From: Nymphaea colorata
Lineage: Eukaryota; Streptophyta; Magnoliopsida; Nymphaeales; Nymphaeaceae
DNA: 64,000 nucleotides
Direction: 5' to 3'
NCBI RefSeq assembly: GCF_008831285.2
Contig: NC_045142.1
Span: 9,552,452 to 9,616,451, forward strand
Below are positions 1-11,227 of this stretch, one piece after another (position 1 is the first letter of the stretch; each line of letters starts with the position of its first letter). The notes beneath the pieces are model-generated. The model saw only the letters and a list, made by a program, of their open reading frames with translations, was not told the DNA's origin and searched no databases. Both the position numbers and the translations under genes were made by a program.

Positions 1-1687
1 TATATTCATCGGTAACATTTTTTATCGGGAATCAAGTGGACATCGGTAAACATGTTTACCAAAAACTACCATAAACTTCAGCAAAGCTTTTTACCAACAA
101 TTGTCTTGAATGCCATAATACATTAACCGACCTCTCATAAACGTTGCTATTAATCATTTTCAATGCAATTTCATGCACTGGTGAAAGTGTTTAAGTTTTT
201 TTTTAGTCCAAGTATGACATATTTTTTTTGAAAATCAGAAATACATATACAAATAAGTAATCTACTTACATGTTCTATGTATCAAGCGAAACAAATGAAA
301 TAGTTAAATGATCATAAACCAAACAAATGTCTATAACAAATGTTCAAAATTATATTACAACAAAACTGATTAATGAAAGTTCAAAGTTACGAAACATGAA
401 CATAAATTGCGCCCATAGTAATGTGATTGTTGAGGTGGAGATCATGCAAGGTTTGGCGGTGTTGGCATGTCTACAATGAACATTAAGAAAACCCATTAGG
501 ACCATAAAAAATGAAGTTTAGCAAACAGAACTCATTACATAAAATGAAATATTACGTAACATGTACCACCATGCTATTGTGCCATAAACTGAGTAACTTG
601 AGCCTAAAATTCTTGAAAGTTGTTGCTGAGATTGAAGAAAATAAGAATTACGTGTGAAAACTTTATCTTTCTATAATGTATTATCTTCACGTAGGGTACA
701 TATGATGCTCAAATTAGATGACGAACCAAACTAAGAAGACTGGCACCAATCTCCATCATCTGTACTCAACCATATCTCTCCTATCTCATCACTCAGGAGT
801 TTGCATCATTACTTTATGGTGTATCTTGAACTCCTTCAGACATTTTCTAGAGTTTCTCTTTTGCTTGATCTTGCAAAATATAATAACTTATATCATAAAG
901 AATGTAATTATTTGTAGCTGATGAGATAGAAGAATATAATTGTTTAAATAAGGCTTGCAATCATAACATTGGTTTCAACATTGTACTTGTTTATGAATGT
1001 TGCTACTTTGGCATCAATGTGAGAACTTGTAGGTACTTTGAATAATTTTCTACACTCATGCATCCAATATTTGTACAGTCATGCATGTTCATGCATAACT
1101 CACTTTTGTAGAGGTGTCATTTCTTCTTGTGGGAATTCATATTTCTCATGTTTTCATATATTAAGGTGGATGTCAGTATAATATTTCAAAATACATAATA
1201 CCTACATATACACGCAACCATAAATATGTCTTGAATGAAGGGGGAAGCTCAAAAAAATTATGATTTAACAATAGTGTGGCAATAGGATCGCGTGCTTGTG
1301 CACTGATGTGAGTCGTTAAATATTGTGTCTCCCTCTTAATATTGACCCAATGGGCCTATTGTTATCTTGTGCTTTAAGCCATTTCTTAAGTTCATAGCAG
1401 CTAAAGCTCGAGTGATTCCACATGTATTCCTACTTGAAGGGCCTACAAGTAAATCAAATAAAGTTTATACATATGTACCACAATATGATGATAGACTAAT
1501 CAACTAATAATTCTTTCATATTCATTACCAAAAGGACTTGCATCAGCTATCTGCTCTTCACTACTTGCATCTTTGCTATCTATAGTTTCATATTCTTCCT
1601 TTGTATGTGAGTCAGTCTCATGTATTGAACAACCTTGTGACTAAAATAGTTTCATATAGGTGATGAACAATATGAAATACTGAATAT

Positions 1688-1976
1688 GTATAGACCTTAC
1701 ATGTTTTTCAAACCAATCTTAAAACGTTGTTTTGTAAAGATACTGTTTGTCATTGGGATCGCTCACACATTGTTTGGTAAATATAAGTACTGAATATGTA
1801 TAGACCTTACATGATCTCCACCTCAGTCAAAACGACTCACATCAGTGCATGTATATGTAGGTATTAAACTGTTTCATTGGGATTGCTCACACAAACGTTG
1901 TTTTTCAAACCAATCTTAAAACGTTGTTTTGTAAAGATATTGTTTTTCAAAAACAACCTTTGTATGCGACACTTCA

Positions 1977-2019
<43 letters not shown>

Positions 2020-2125
2020 ATAGACCCTACATGTTTTTCAAACCAATCTTAAAACGTTGTTTTGTAAAGATGCTGTTTGTCATTGGGATTGCTCACACAT
2101 TGTTTGGTAACCAACATGAAGTGTC
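1688..2125. repeat. Threefold internal repeat with (TA)n tract inside the CACTA element
   Basis: A unit beginning GTTTTTCAAACCAATCTT and running through AAAACGTTGTTTTGTAAAGAT occurs at about 1703, 1900 and 2034. The first and third copies extend together through GTTTGTCATTGGGAT and CTCACACATTGTTTGGTAA. A (TA)n tract at 1981-2015 lies just before the third copy. This looks like local duplication inside the dead transposon, not a coding feature. Confidence 0.8.
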
Positions 2126-2242
2126 ACCTGTAACACAAAAAGTTTATGTTATAACATCATACAATATTTGTATGAAAAATTTGTTATACATATATAAAAT
2201 TCAAAATATTCTTACGTAATATATAATACAACAACCTTGTGA

Positions 2243-3960
2243 CTAAAATATATTTGTGTATAGAAGTTGGCAAGTTAATGCATCCATGATTAGCAACTTT
2301 GATACGGCCAATGGATGCCCCACTCTTTCAACTTTGGATTCATCTTCTGAATTAACCATAATATCTTTGGCATTTCTTTTAGGTCTATTCATTCTTGGTT
2401 CGATACACCAGCAATATGTTGAACAGAATTGCATAGATTCATATGCAATAGCCCATTGCAATTGACCCTTCTAGTTAACTTTATAAGTACATGATACAAT
2501 GCGAAAGTAATAGTGTCAAGACAAGTACTCTCTTTAAGAACTTTTTTGGAACAAAAATTAAAACAAAAAACATATCTCTTAATAGGATACATCTACTTAT
2601 ATTGCACTAGTCCACCCAATTGAACTTCATTTACTAAATAAATTATCAAATATACCATCACATAAAAAAAAGTTGGTGGAAATATCATCTCTAATTGACA
2701 AAGTCATGCTAATTTGTTGTATTAATTTTTTGTAACTTAGCATCCGTTACGGCTTCATACACAATTTTCTAAAAAGCTTAAAATATTTTATCAACACAAG
2801 ATTGACCTTCTTGGATAGAGATCTCCTTAAAGCTAAAAGAAGAAATTGTTGTAGGAGTACGTGACAATCAACACAAGATTGACCTTCAGATTGAAGATAT
2901 TTTGTTCCCTCAAACTGACTTTGCACATTATGTTGCTTGAATAACCAATTGGAATTGTTAACTTCTTCAATACATTACAAACTATATCTTTCTCATTCTT
3001 ATTTACATGCTAGAGGAAGTAATCACCTATCTGAATTTAGATGTTGTCATGCATGAAGTGCCTTTTGTATGTTTATTTCTTTCTTCATTCTAGCACTCAA
3101 ATTCTTTTTCAATTTGTTGTATATATTTAACAACGTATCAATGATGTTGTCATAAGCGTTCTTTTCTATATGTGTGACATCTAAGTTGTGATGTAATATG
3201 TTATGCTTCCAATATGACAAAGTGAACAAAATGCTCTTTTTCTTTCAATTATATCTGAGCCATTTTTTCATATTTGTGTTCAATGTTATATCATGCAACA
3301 ATTCTAACCTTGCAATTAAACATGTGTTTGCTTTTTCGATATCTATGACTCAAAGAAAACCAATGAAGATGACCCATATAACACATCTTCTTGCTATTCT
3401 TTAGCCTGCAATTATATAAATCTTTATAACAAATATGACAAACTAGCTTACCCTTTGTACTCCAACACAATATGTATGTATATCTCAAAAAATCATGCAT
3501 GGTCTACAATAAAGTTACACACATTTGAAAATATTGTCATATATGAAAGTCAAATACATGTACCCCTTTAGCCCATAATAGGTTCAATTTATCAACCACC
3601 ATGTCATTTGTGTTTAGAGATGTTGGTCATGAGATGATTAATGATAACGACATATACGGCTGCTTCATATATATCCAAAGTGGCAAATTATATATCACCA
3701 GCAAAACAAGCCATATGTTGTAAGTTGAACTTACATTTTCAAATGGGTTTAATCTATCATTAGCCAAACCCAAGCATACATTTCGAACTTCTAATGTAAA
3801 TGATGGTACATCTCATCAAAGGTTTTCCATGTTGCACCATATGTTGGGTATCTTAAGAATCCATCATTTACAAATTGGTCATTGTGCCATGTCAGATGTT
3901 TTGCAACTGCGGCTATTGTAAACATTCTCTTCAACCATGTTGTAAAAGAAAATATCATAG
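2243..3960 (-). pseudogene. TNP2-like CACTA transposase remnant
   Basis: Pieces of a plant TNP2-family (transposase_21) protein lie in the correct order on the minus strand, in shifting frames. About 3960-3600 encodes a WHND...NDGFLRYPTYG...WKTFD stretch, matching the family's W-H-x-D...DGVLRHPADG region. 3500-3291 encodes WSTKGKLVCHICYKD and KKMCYMGHLHW, matching the metal-binding CPxCxxDT and CYMGHRR motifs. 3229-3047 encodes YWKHNILHHNLDVTHIEKNA, the highly conserved LLRHNLDVMHIEKN block. 2592-2243 holds MYPIKRY and, in another frame, NRPKRNAKD, from the C-terminal DUF4218-like region. Stops and frameshifts are frequent, so it cannot make transposase. Identity is firm; exact ends are approximate. 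Confidence 0.85.
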
Positions 3961-4199
3961 AGTCATTATTGATATCCCTTTAATTCTTATCAGCCTTTGT
4001 CCTTCTCAATCCATCATTATTTTCCTTCCATACCACATTTATCACAAGTATCTTTTGTTGCATCTACATTCCTGAATAACATACAATTAGTGGGATATAG
4101 GGATGTTCAACATCTTTAATCTATCTTTCATAATCATCATTGTTCTGATCATCTACCCTATAAGAAGATGATGCATCTGGTTGTACATAAAACACGTGT

Positions 4200-5200
4200 G
4201 ATAGAAACCCTTAAATGTTTTCAACAACTATTTCTAATGCACATTTATGTGAAATTCTTCCCTCCTCATTCGCAACATATACATGTTTATATAAAGATAT
4301 TACATATGATGTGAACGAAGACCTCTTTAACTACTGAGTGAGGACATTATAGCAAAAGGACACCATATTCTTTCATTCACTATTGCATTATGTGGATAGC
4401 ATAGTAAAAAAAAATTTTAACACAAGTTACATATTCAAAAGTCTCCCTTCTTTTCATAATTCAAGTTCGATTATCCATCTTATAATAGACATGTACAAAC
4501 AACTTTAATATGATCAACTCCTTATATTGTGAATGTTATATTTTGACAATTTAACTTTTGATTCATGAAAATGACTGCTCGTTCGATAGCTTGTCATGCA
4601 ATCTTTCGAAGGAGTACCTAAACAATTTATTTTGAATCCTTCAAAGAACAACATAAAGTGATGCCTTGAATATATATGCAACACAAACACATTCAAATGA
4701 CAACCAATCAATGTAATATTTTGCAAATAGGTATATCTATAGTTGAATTAGACATAGTCAAGATTTGGTGCGGGAATCCAGCCACAATGCACTAAAATCC
4801 AGCAAGGACACAGAGGAATCATTGGAGTTTTGTGTTTGTGTGAAGATTTTGTGAAATTAATATATCAAATTAAAGGTACTAAGCTCAACAAACATTCTTT
4901 TAAAGTTTGATGGCCAAATACTACTAAAAACAACGATATCTCACCGAAAAAAATACAGATATATATCCTACAAGCATGTTATAACCTAAAATCATTCACA
5001 AATAAAAAAAAACCAATGAGAAGATCGAGGAACCAACCTTTTTATAGTTTATCAATCCAAAAAAGATGAAAAACACCTGAACTCATTGAAAAATGTGGTA
5101 ACTGTCAATGGAAAGAAGATAGAAGAGGAAGAAAAGAAGGAAGAAGGAAGAAAAAAGAAGAAGGGTTCAGGTAGAATTAATAAGTCGGGGAAGTCTTTAC
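4200..5200. other. CACTA element 5' interior, no gene seen
   Basis: AT-rich sequence between the transposase remnant and the right subterminal repeats. I see no recognisable coding sequence in either strand; it probably held the transposase 5' exons or leader and has decayed. A purine-rich GAAGAA/GAAGG run lies near 5110-5165. Confidence 0.5.
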
Positions 5201-5204
5201 CAAC

Positions 5205-5706
5205 ACGTGAGAAACGTCGGTGAAGGCCCTACTTAAAAACAACGACAAAATTTGTATGGTAACTTTTATTGACATCCAATGAGCATCGGTAAATGTGCAT
5301 TAGCGACATCTAGAAGAAACATGTCGATAAAGGTGAAGTTTATAGAGACGAACGTGATGGACGTCGATAATTCTTTACTGAAAAACAATTTCACCGATCC
5401 AAGCATGACCACAGTTCGGTAAAACTAACTTCTTTTTAGTGCCGTCTGAAAAATGGATGTCAGTAAAAGTACTTTTTTTAGCGAACGTTCGCTACCGACC
5501 ATTGGCAAAAGTTACTTGTTTAGCAACGTTTGTAGACTGAACGCGGTAAAAGCCCAACTTCAATGACATCCTACCGACACGTGTTGGTGAAAGCTACTTT
5601 TCACTTGCATTTTTCCTCGAACTTCCATAAAATGTAATCTTCACCAACATGTATAAAACGGACGTCTGTTTCTTCACTCATCGTAAAACCATCTTTATTT
5701 GCAGTG
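5205..5706. repeat. CACTA right subterminal repeat array and terminus
   Basis: About a dozen short degenerate units (CGTCGGTGAAGG, CATCGGTAAAT, TTCGGTAAAACT, CGGTAAAAGCCC, GTTGGTGAAAGC and similar) are spread over 500 bases and end in the CACTG terminus. In characterised CACTA elements such motifs bind the element's DNA-binding protein; that role here is inferred from family knowledge. Confidence 0.75.
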
Positions 5707-7612
5707 GTTGGAAAAGGTTTGATGGGGAAGAGTTACCCACTAGAAAGTCACATGTGGGTTGATACGGGCATTTGCACACACCAATGTTGTTAAACGTGAT
5801 GAGGCAGGCAAGCAATGCATGGAGCTGTGAAGTGACACAATGTGTAATCTTCACGACCATATATAATAGATGGATAAAAGTAACATGGAAAATGAAAATC
5901 AGCAATTAAAAAAAATCATTACAAAATATGATACTTGGTGACAACAAAACTCACTCATATAGAACACTTGTTTATATGGGTGAAAAATTCATTGCAATGG
6001 TTATATACACTGGTGACACGTGTAGCTGCTGCTGGTCCAAACAACTAATTTTGAGCTACAAGATTATTAGCCCCTCCAATGATTTAGTTTACACGCATAA
6101 TCTCCCACCATAATAAACACCCAATGATGTGATTGATGAGAATTTGTTCAACTCTATATTCTAATTATTTTTAAAGCTTTGGGCAAGGGGATGTGATGTC
6201 TACGGTCACAAGAAATGGAAATCTATTTCACATATGCAACCTTTATGTTCTTTCCAATTTTAGTTATTTTCTTATTACATATGTTTCTTTATCATCAGAC
6301 TTCGTCTTATTAATGTACTACTAAATGTACTACTAAGGGAACCTTCAGTTTCTCCCTTTAGTCGTTCTTCGGCTAAGTGCACTTTTTAGAATACATCTCC
6401 ACAAACCAGATTTATGTTTTACAAACACCAAAGGATTTCATTTAATTCTGTTATGAATGATGGCTAATATGCTGGTGACGTGTAGTTGTAACGGGGATTG
6501 GTAAGGGCAGGAAAATGTGTAGGGACAAGTATTATGAAAATGGTGACATGCAGATGTCACGGCATTGGTAAGTGTAGGAAAATGTATATGGACAAGTTTT
6601 ATGAAAATTTCATCACCTATAGTATAGACTTTCATCACCTATAGATTGAGCAGGAAAATTTTAGCAAGTTCTACGAAAATTTGTGTAATTGGGTCGGCCG
6701 ATTTTGTAAATTACTTTTTGAAAAGAAAAAATCCACCTCAACTCTACCTTTTTCTCTCTCTTCCCAGGATTTTGTTTCAAGCGGAGGGTTCCACTTTTTC
6801 TTTTATTATCACTTTCATCTTCTTTTCACCGGTGACCCCATGGCCAGAATGCCCTGGCAGCATGTGTAGCTCAACTGAGTTCTTTATTTTCTTTTTTCAT
6901 TATCATTTTCGTCTTCTTAAGGGTTTGAAATTTGAATTTAACCCACACATATATTGGCAGTGGTGGAGCTAAAAAAAATTTCTGAAGAGACATTTATTTG
7001 TAAATTTTTATTTCTAAAGGGGCATTATGTATATAATGGGACAAAAATTTTAAAATTTAAATATGAAAACAAAATAAATATAGAAGGGCACACCCTCCCG
7101 TATGTGGCAGAGAGGAAACCCAAAGGAAAAATCGGAAAAAAAAAGAGACAGCAAAGAAAGATCAACCTTCTCTTGATGCGCAGTGGTGCAAAGGCATATA
7201 TAGCACCATCAAAGTGATGCATAAACAAGTGGACACCTCACCAACGTTTTAGGATGTGTTGAGACCATGCATTGGTGTGCACACACTTAACAACAATGGC
7301 AACACCTAGCATACAAGATTTCATGAAAAACATGATACTTTGAACAATTTGCATCCTTTATATATGTCGGTGAATGCAAACATGTACTTAGCTGTTTATC
7401 CGTGAGAAAGTGCCAAGTTTCATATTTTTTGATAAGTGACTGATTTGCATTAATGTTGCAAAAAAAGAGGATTAATTCGGCAAAGCGTATAAGCGTTTTA
7501 AGGTGGTCGTAAGGTAGAGGCTCCCGTGTAGCAACTCTTCTTCGTCCTTTCTCAAGAAAAATCCCCCAACTGAAGACTAAAGTTTAAATTGTCATGCTTC
7601 AGGTTGCTACTT
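5707..7612. other. Intergenic region without recognisable gene
   Basis: Contains a short tandem duplication (6472-6608) and, at about 6957-7000, a stretch opening GGCAGTGGTGGAGCTAAAAAAAATTTCTG that resembles one end of the hAT-like MITE family seen elsewhere in the window. Open frames near 6646-7217 have no recognisable domain and their composition looks like non-coding AT-rich DNA. Confidence 0.6.
6472..6608. repeat. Tandem duplication, two units of about 68 bp
   Basis: Unit 1 starts near 6472 (TGGTGACGTGTAGTTGTAACGG) and unit 2 at 6541 (TGGTGACATGCAGATGTCACGG). Both continue with TTGGTAAG, AGGAAAATGT, GGACAAGT and TTATGAAAA. Divergence of roughly 15 percent suggests an old event. Confidence 0.75.
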
Positions 7613-7685
7613 GAACAACCAAATTCTAAGGTGAAGGCTCCTTGGATCTCAGGAACAACCAAATTCTAAGGTGAAGGCTCCTTGG
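7613..7685. repeat. Exact 33-bp direct repeat at the LINE 5' junction
   Basis: GAACAACCAAATTCTAAGGT plus GAAGGCTCCTTGG occurs at 7613-7645 and identically at 7653-7685, separated by seven bases. LINE coding homology starts directly after the second copy, so this may mark a rearranged insertion junction. Confidence 0.9.
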
Positions 7686-7689
7686 TGAT

Positions 7690-9100
7690 TTCTTCTGTCT
7701 CGAGCGTGGCCTCTGTCAAGGTTGCCCATTATCGCCCTTGCTTTTCAACTTGGTTGCTGAGAGTTTTTCTATGTTTTTCCATCACGCAATGGTCGTTGGC
7801 TTCCTCACACCTCATTCGCTCTCCCACTTACAGACTTTCTCCACCCTTCAGTATGATGACGATTTTCTCTTGTTCGACAGTGCTTCCTGCCAACAGATTG
7901 TGAAAACGTGGCTCATCCTTCGGGTTTTTGAGCTCATCTCGAGTCTTTCTATCAATTCCACCAAATGTCATCTTTCCCTCATTCACACGGATCCGGCCAC
8001 GGTACTTCTCGCGGAAGCTTGCTTTGGGTGTAAGGCTACTAGCCTGCCCATGGACTACTTGGGGCTTCAGATTACGTTGTCGCCTCCTGCACCCTCATTT
8101 TGGAATGGAGTGGAGCAGAAGCTTACTGATCGCCTTCAGTGTTGGCAGAGAAAGCTGCTTTCTCTCCCAGGTCGTATTACTCTTGCTAAGCACTACCTTG
8201 CGTCAGTCCCTCTTCATGCTTTGGTTGTCTTTCAGCATCCTGTGGCTGTTTTGTGTAGGTTTGATAAGTGATCGACCTTCATATCGCCTTGCGCATTGGG
8301 ATGTGATCGCCTTTCTGCGTCTTCTTGAGGGTGATAGGGTTACCAACCTTAGTCGGGCTTGCGAGTCTTCTTTGTGTTCTTGGTGGTGGTGGTTAGCAAC
8401 TGAACATTCTCATATCACCCAATTCATTAGTTCCAAATTCGACCTGTCTTCCCCTAGCGTCTGGAATAGTTCTATCTTTCACACCTTCCCCTTTCACTTT
8501 TGGTGCGACATGCTTTCTATCCTTCCTCTTTTCCTCTACCTTGCTGACCTCTCATCGTCCACGTCCCCATCCTGACCTCTTTCACATACCGTGAGTTCAC
8601 ATTTTCTTCTTGCTACCTGGCCTCCTTTGGTCTTTCTGTCGCGTCGTTCCCACCCCGATCCCTTTGGTCTCTTGGCCCATCTTCCCGTGCCATTGCTTTT
8701 GTCTGGCTTCTTCTTACTGGCCATATCAACACTTTTGACCACCTGCAACGCCTTGGCATCAGTTTGGCTAACCAGTGTCCCCTATGTCTTATCGCGACTG
8801 AGTCTCGAGTCCACCTTTTTATTTCGTGCCCTTTTTTCTCTAGTGTCCTTGCTTCTGCCTGGCCTTCTTTTGTTAGTAGTCTTCCAAACCTACCATCCAT
8901 TCGTCTTCTTTTCCTTTTTTGTCTTTCCTCCCACCTGATTGCTTCCTGGGGTCATGTCTGGAGGTCGTGACTCATTTCAGCTTGGTGGCGCATTTGGGAG
9001 GAGCGCAACAACAGAGTCTTCAGGGACACCTTATCTTCGCCAGATTCTGTGGCTCGTCTTGTACAGGGGGATGTCTAGTTTGCCATTCGGTTGAAGCGCC
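7690..9100 (+). pseudogene. 5'-truncated LINE (non-LTR retrotransposon) ORF2 remnant
   Basis: From 7696 the frame reads ERGLCQGCPLSPLLFNLVAE, the plant LINE RT block before the catalytic box. That box follows as LQYDDDFLLF, where the normal YADD has become YDDD. Further on come LGCK-like, LPMDYLGLQ, a W...L...GRITLAKHYLASVP block and a stop at 8269. A zinc-binding zf-RVT-like region follows in other frames (ANQCPLCLIATESRVHLFISCPF around 8764-8835), then ISAWWRIWEERNNRVFRD near 8975-9030, the typical LINE C-terminus. The endonuclease and N-terminal RT are absent, as expected of 5'-truncated insertion. Several frameshifts make it inactive. The 3' tail runs toward the neighbouring PPR gene. Confidence 0.88.
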
Positions 9101-9258
9101 GCTGTCCGTCTGCGGTTGGGTGACTGTGCCGCTCTGTCTTTCCTCTCTCTCTTATTTTTCTGTGCATTGTATTGTATATTTCTTCTTCCTACTTCTGTTT
9201 TTGCGGTTTATTTTTTGCGGATTGTTTTTGTACCTAGGGAACCTCTTGTCCCCAAATT

Positions 9259-11227
9259 TTGTTATATATTCCCATTTTATCGACACTTTCTCTCGCTCTC
9301 TCTTCCTCGTCTTCCATTGTCATGGTTGTATATGTATCAGCGACTGACCTAAGGTGTGCATCACCATTTTGCTCAAAGGACTTTGACGGTGAACGATCAC
9401 CTGCGGACTATAGGCTCCCGGAACTCAACGGCGCCATAAAAACCGCTTCCCTCCATCCACCAGAAAATGGGATTTCTACCAACCACAACACTTTGCCGTC
9501 TCTGCTCAAGGCTTGTGCTCGTTCTGGTTCTGTTAAACAAGGAAGAGCAATCCGCGGTCTCTCAATGAAAATGGACTTTCAACGAAATCCCAAGGTCGCG
9601 GGCTCTCTGATTCATATGTATTGTAAGTGCGGCTGTATCGATGAAGCACGCCGATTGTTTGACAAAATTCCCGTTAGAAATCTTGTTGTTTGGAGCATTT
9701 TAATTGATGGGTACGCTAAGAATGGCTATCCTGGGAAGGCTGTGGAGCTCTTCCGCTTGATGGTTGAAGATGATTTGATGCCGAACGATGTGACTGCGAT
9801 CGCTGTTCTTTCCATGTGCGATCTAAAGGGAGGAAGATTAGTTCATGGAATGGTGGAGAAGCTTGGGTTGAGTGGGGCTGTTCTTTTGGGAACTGCCGTG
9901 ATCAATATGTATTTCCGTTGTAATGATCCAGGGAGTGCGTGCAGAGTCTTTGATTGCATGCCTGAGCAAGATCATGTTGTTTGGAGCACCATGGTTGTTG
10001 GATTTGTTCTTAATGGGCTTTTCGAGGAGGCACTGAAGTACTTCGTGGAAATGATATCCTTGGACTTGAAGCTAGAACCCCTAGGGATTGTCAATGTATT
10101 TAAGGCATGTCTTGCAATGGGGGATTTTCAGACTGCTGAAGAGATTCACCGTTTGTTGGATAAGAAGGGAATATTGATGAATATGAATGTTTCCTCTGCT
10201 TTGATTGACATGTATATGAAGTTCGGTAAGTTTGAGGTTGCATGCCAAATTTTTGATAAGATGCCTAAGAAAGATGTAGTAGCATGGACTACTATGGTCT
10301 CAGGATTTGCTGATTGGGGTTGTTCTAGGGAGGTCCTAGGCTACTTTGACGACATGATGAAGGCTAGCATTAATCCTAATGAAGTTATGTTAGCGAGTGC
10401 CTTATCGGCTTGTGCACATTCTGGGATTTTAGGTCGGGGAGTTTGGATACATCAATATATTGAAAAGAAGAAACTTGGGCCTAGTGTTATGCTTGCTAAT
10501 GCCCTTATGGATATGTACGCTAAATGTGGTAGCATTGAAGTTGCAATGAAATTGTTCGAAGGCATGAGCGTCAAGGATATATCTTCTTGGAATGTTATAA
10601 TCAATGCACTAGCTAGGCATGGAGCTAGCAGGCAATCTCTAGACTTGTTTGAAGAAATGCTAAAGTATGGGATAAGACCCAATTCTATCACCTTTGTTGG
10701 CATTCTATCTGCCTGTTCTCATGGTGCTTTGATGAACTCAGGCAGACAGTATTTTTGACTCAATGTCGTCAGTCTATGGTATTGAGCCTAGGGTTGAACA
10801 CTACGCTTGCATGGTTGATCTTTCAAGGTGGTCAGGCCTCTTACAGGAGGCAAAAGAGTTCATTGAAAAGATGCCCATAACAGCTGATGCTGCCGTGTGG
10901 GGAGCATTGCTTGCAGCATGTAGGATTCATGGGAATGTTGAGATCGCAGAGCGAACGGCACTAAAATTAATTGAGCTGGAACCTCAAACTAGTGGAGTTC
11001 ATGTGCTTTTGTCAAATATATACGCTGGTGCTTGTAGGTGGGAGGATGCATCGAAAGTGAGAAGCTTGATGAAAGAAAAAGGAATCCATAAAAAGCCAGG
11101 TGTTAGCTGAATTGAGGTAAACGGAGTGGTTCATGAGTTTGCTGCGGGTGATGACTCACATACTCAACATAAAGAAATATATAATATGTTGACTTCGTTG
11201 GCAAAGAATATGAAATTTGAAGGGTAA
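9259..11227 (+). pseudogene. PLS-class (E subgroup) pentatricopeptide repeat gene, disrupted
   Basis: PPR proteins bind organelle RNA by tandem 35-residue repeats; E-type members usually serve in RNA editing or related processing in plastids or mitochondria. The first frame (9259-10758) shows repeating P/L/S motifs such as GSLIHMYCKCGCIDEARRLF, VVWSILIDGYAKNGYPGKAVELF, NALMDMYAKCGSIEVAMKLF and ITFVGILSACSHG. A run of five T at 10752-10756 shifts the frame; four would keep it open. The next frame (from about 10757) gives S2, E1 and E2 motifs (VEHYACMVDL, AAVWGALLAACRIHGNVEIA, LLSNIYAGACRWEDASKVR). TGA at 11108-11110 replaces the conserved Trp codon before IEVNGVVHEF. The tail ends at TAA 11225-11227, with no DYW domain. 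The N-terminus begins inside an L repeat right after LINE sequence, so the original start and transit peptide seem lost. The homopolymer lesion could be a sequencing error. Confidence 0.88.

Larger units (their letters stand above)
1..5706 (-). mobile_element. Decayed CACTA (En/Spm-type) DNA transposon, left end outside window
   Basis: Right terminus: the plus strand reads TTTATTTGCAGTG up to 5706, so the inward-reading end is CACTGCAAATAAAG, a CACTA-type terminus with G for A at position five. Both visible flanks (about 1-120 and 5200-5690) carry repeated short units such as CATCGGTAA, CGTCGGTGAA and CGGTAAAAGC in both orientations, as in CACTA subterminal regions. The interior holds a minus-strand TNP2-like transposase remnant, so 5706 is the promoter-side end. 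The left end must lie just before base 1. The element is dead: many stops, no long ORF. Placement in the CACTA superfamily is well supported by the transposase fragments; the exact family is unknown. Confidence 0.82.

Noticed and set aside
6646-7217. 108- and 87-codon frames upstream of the first LINE
   Set aside because: Phe/Ser- and Lys-rich composition of AT-rich DNA, overlapping frames on both strands, no domain, and partly a MITE end.
8536-8900. Minus-strand frames of 70 and 95 codons
   Set aside because: They are antisense shadows of the LINE zf-RVT region; the plus-strand frames carry the conserved motifs.
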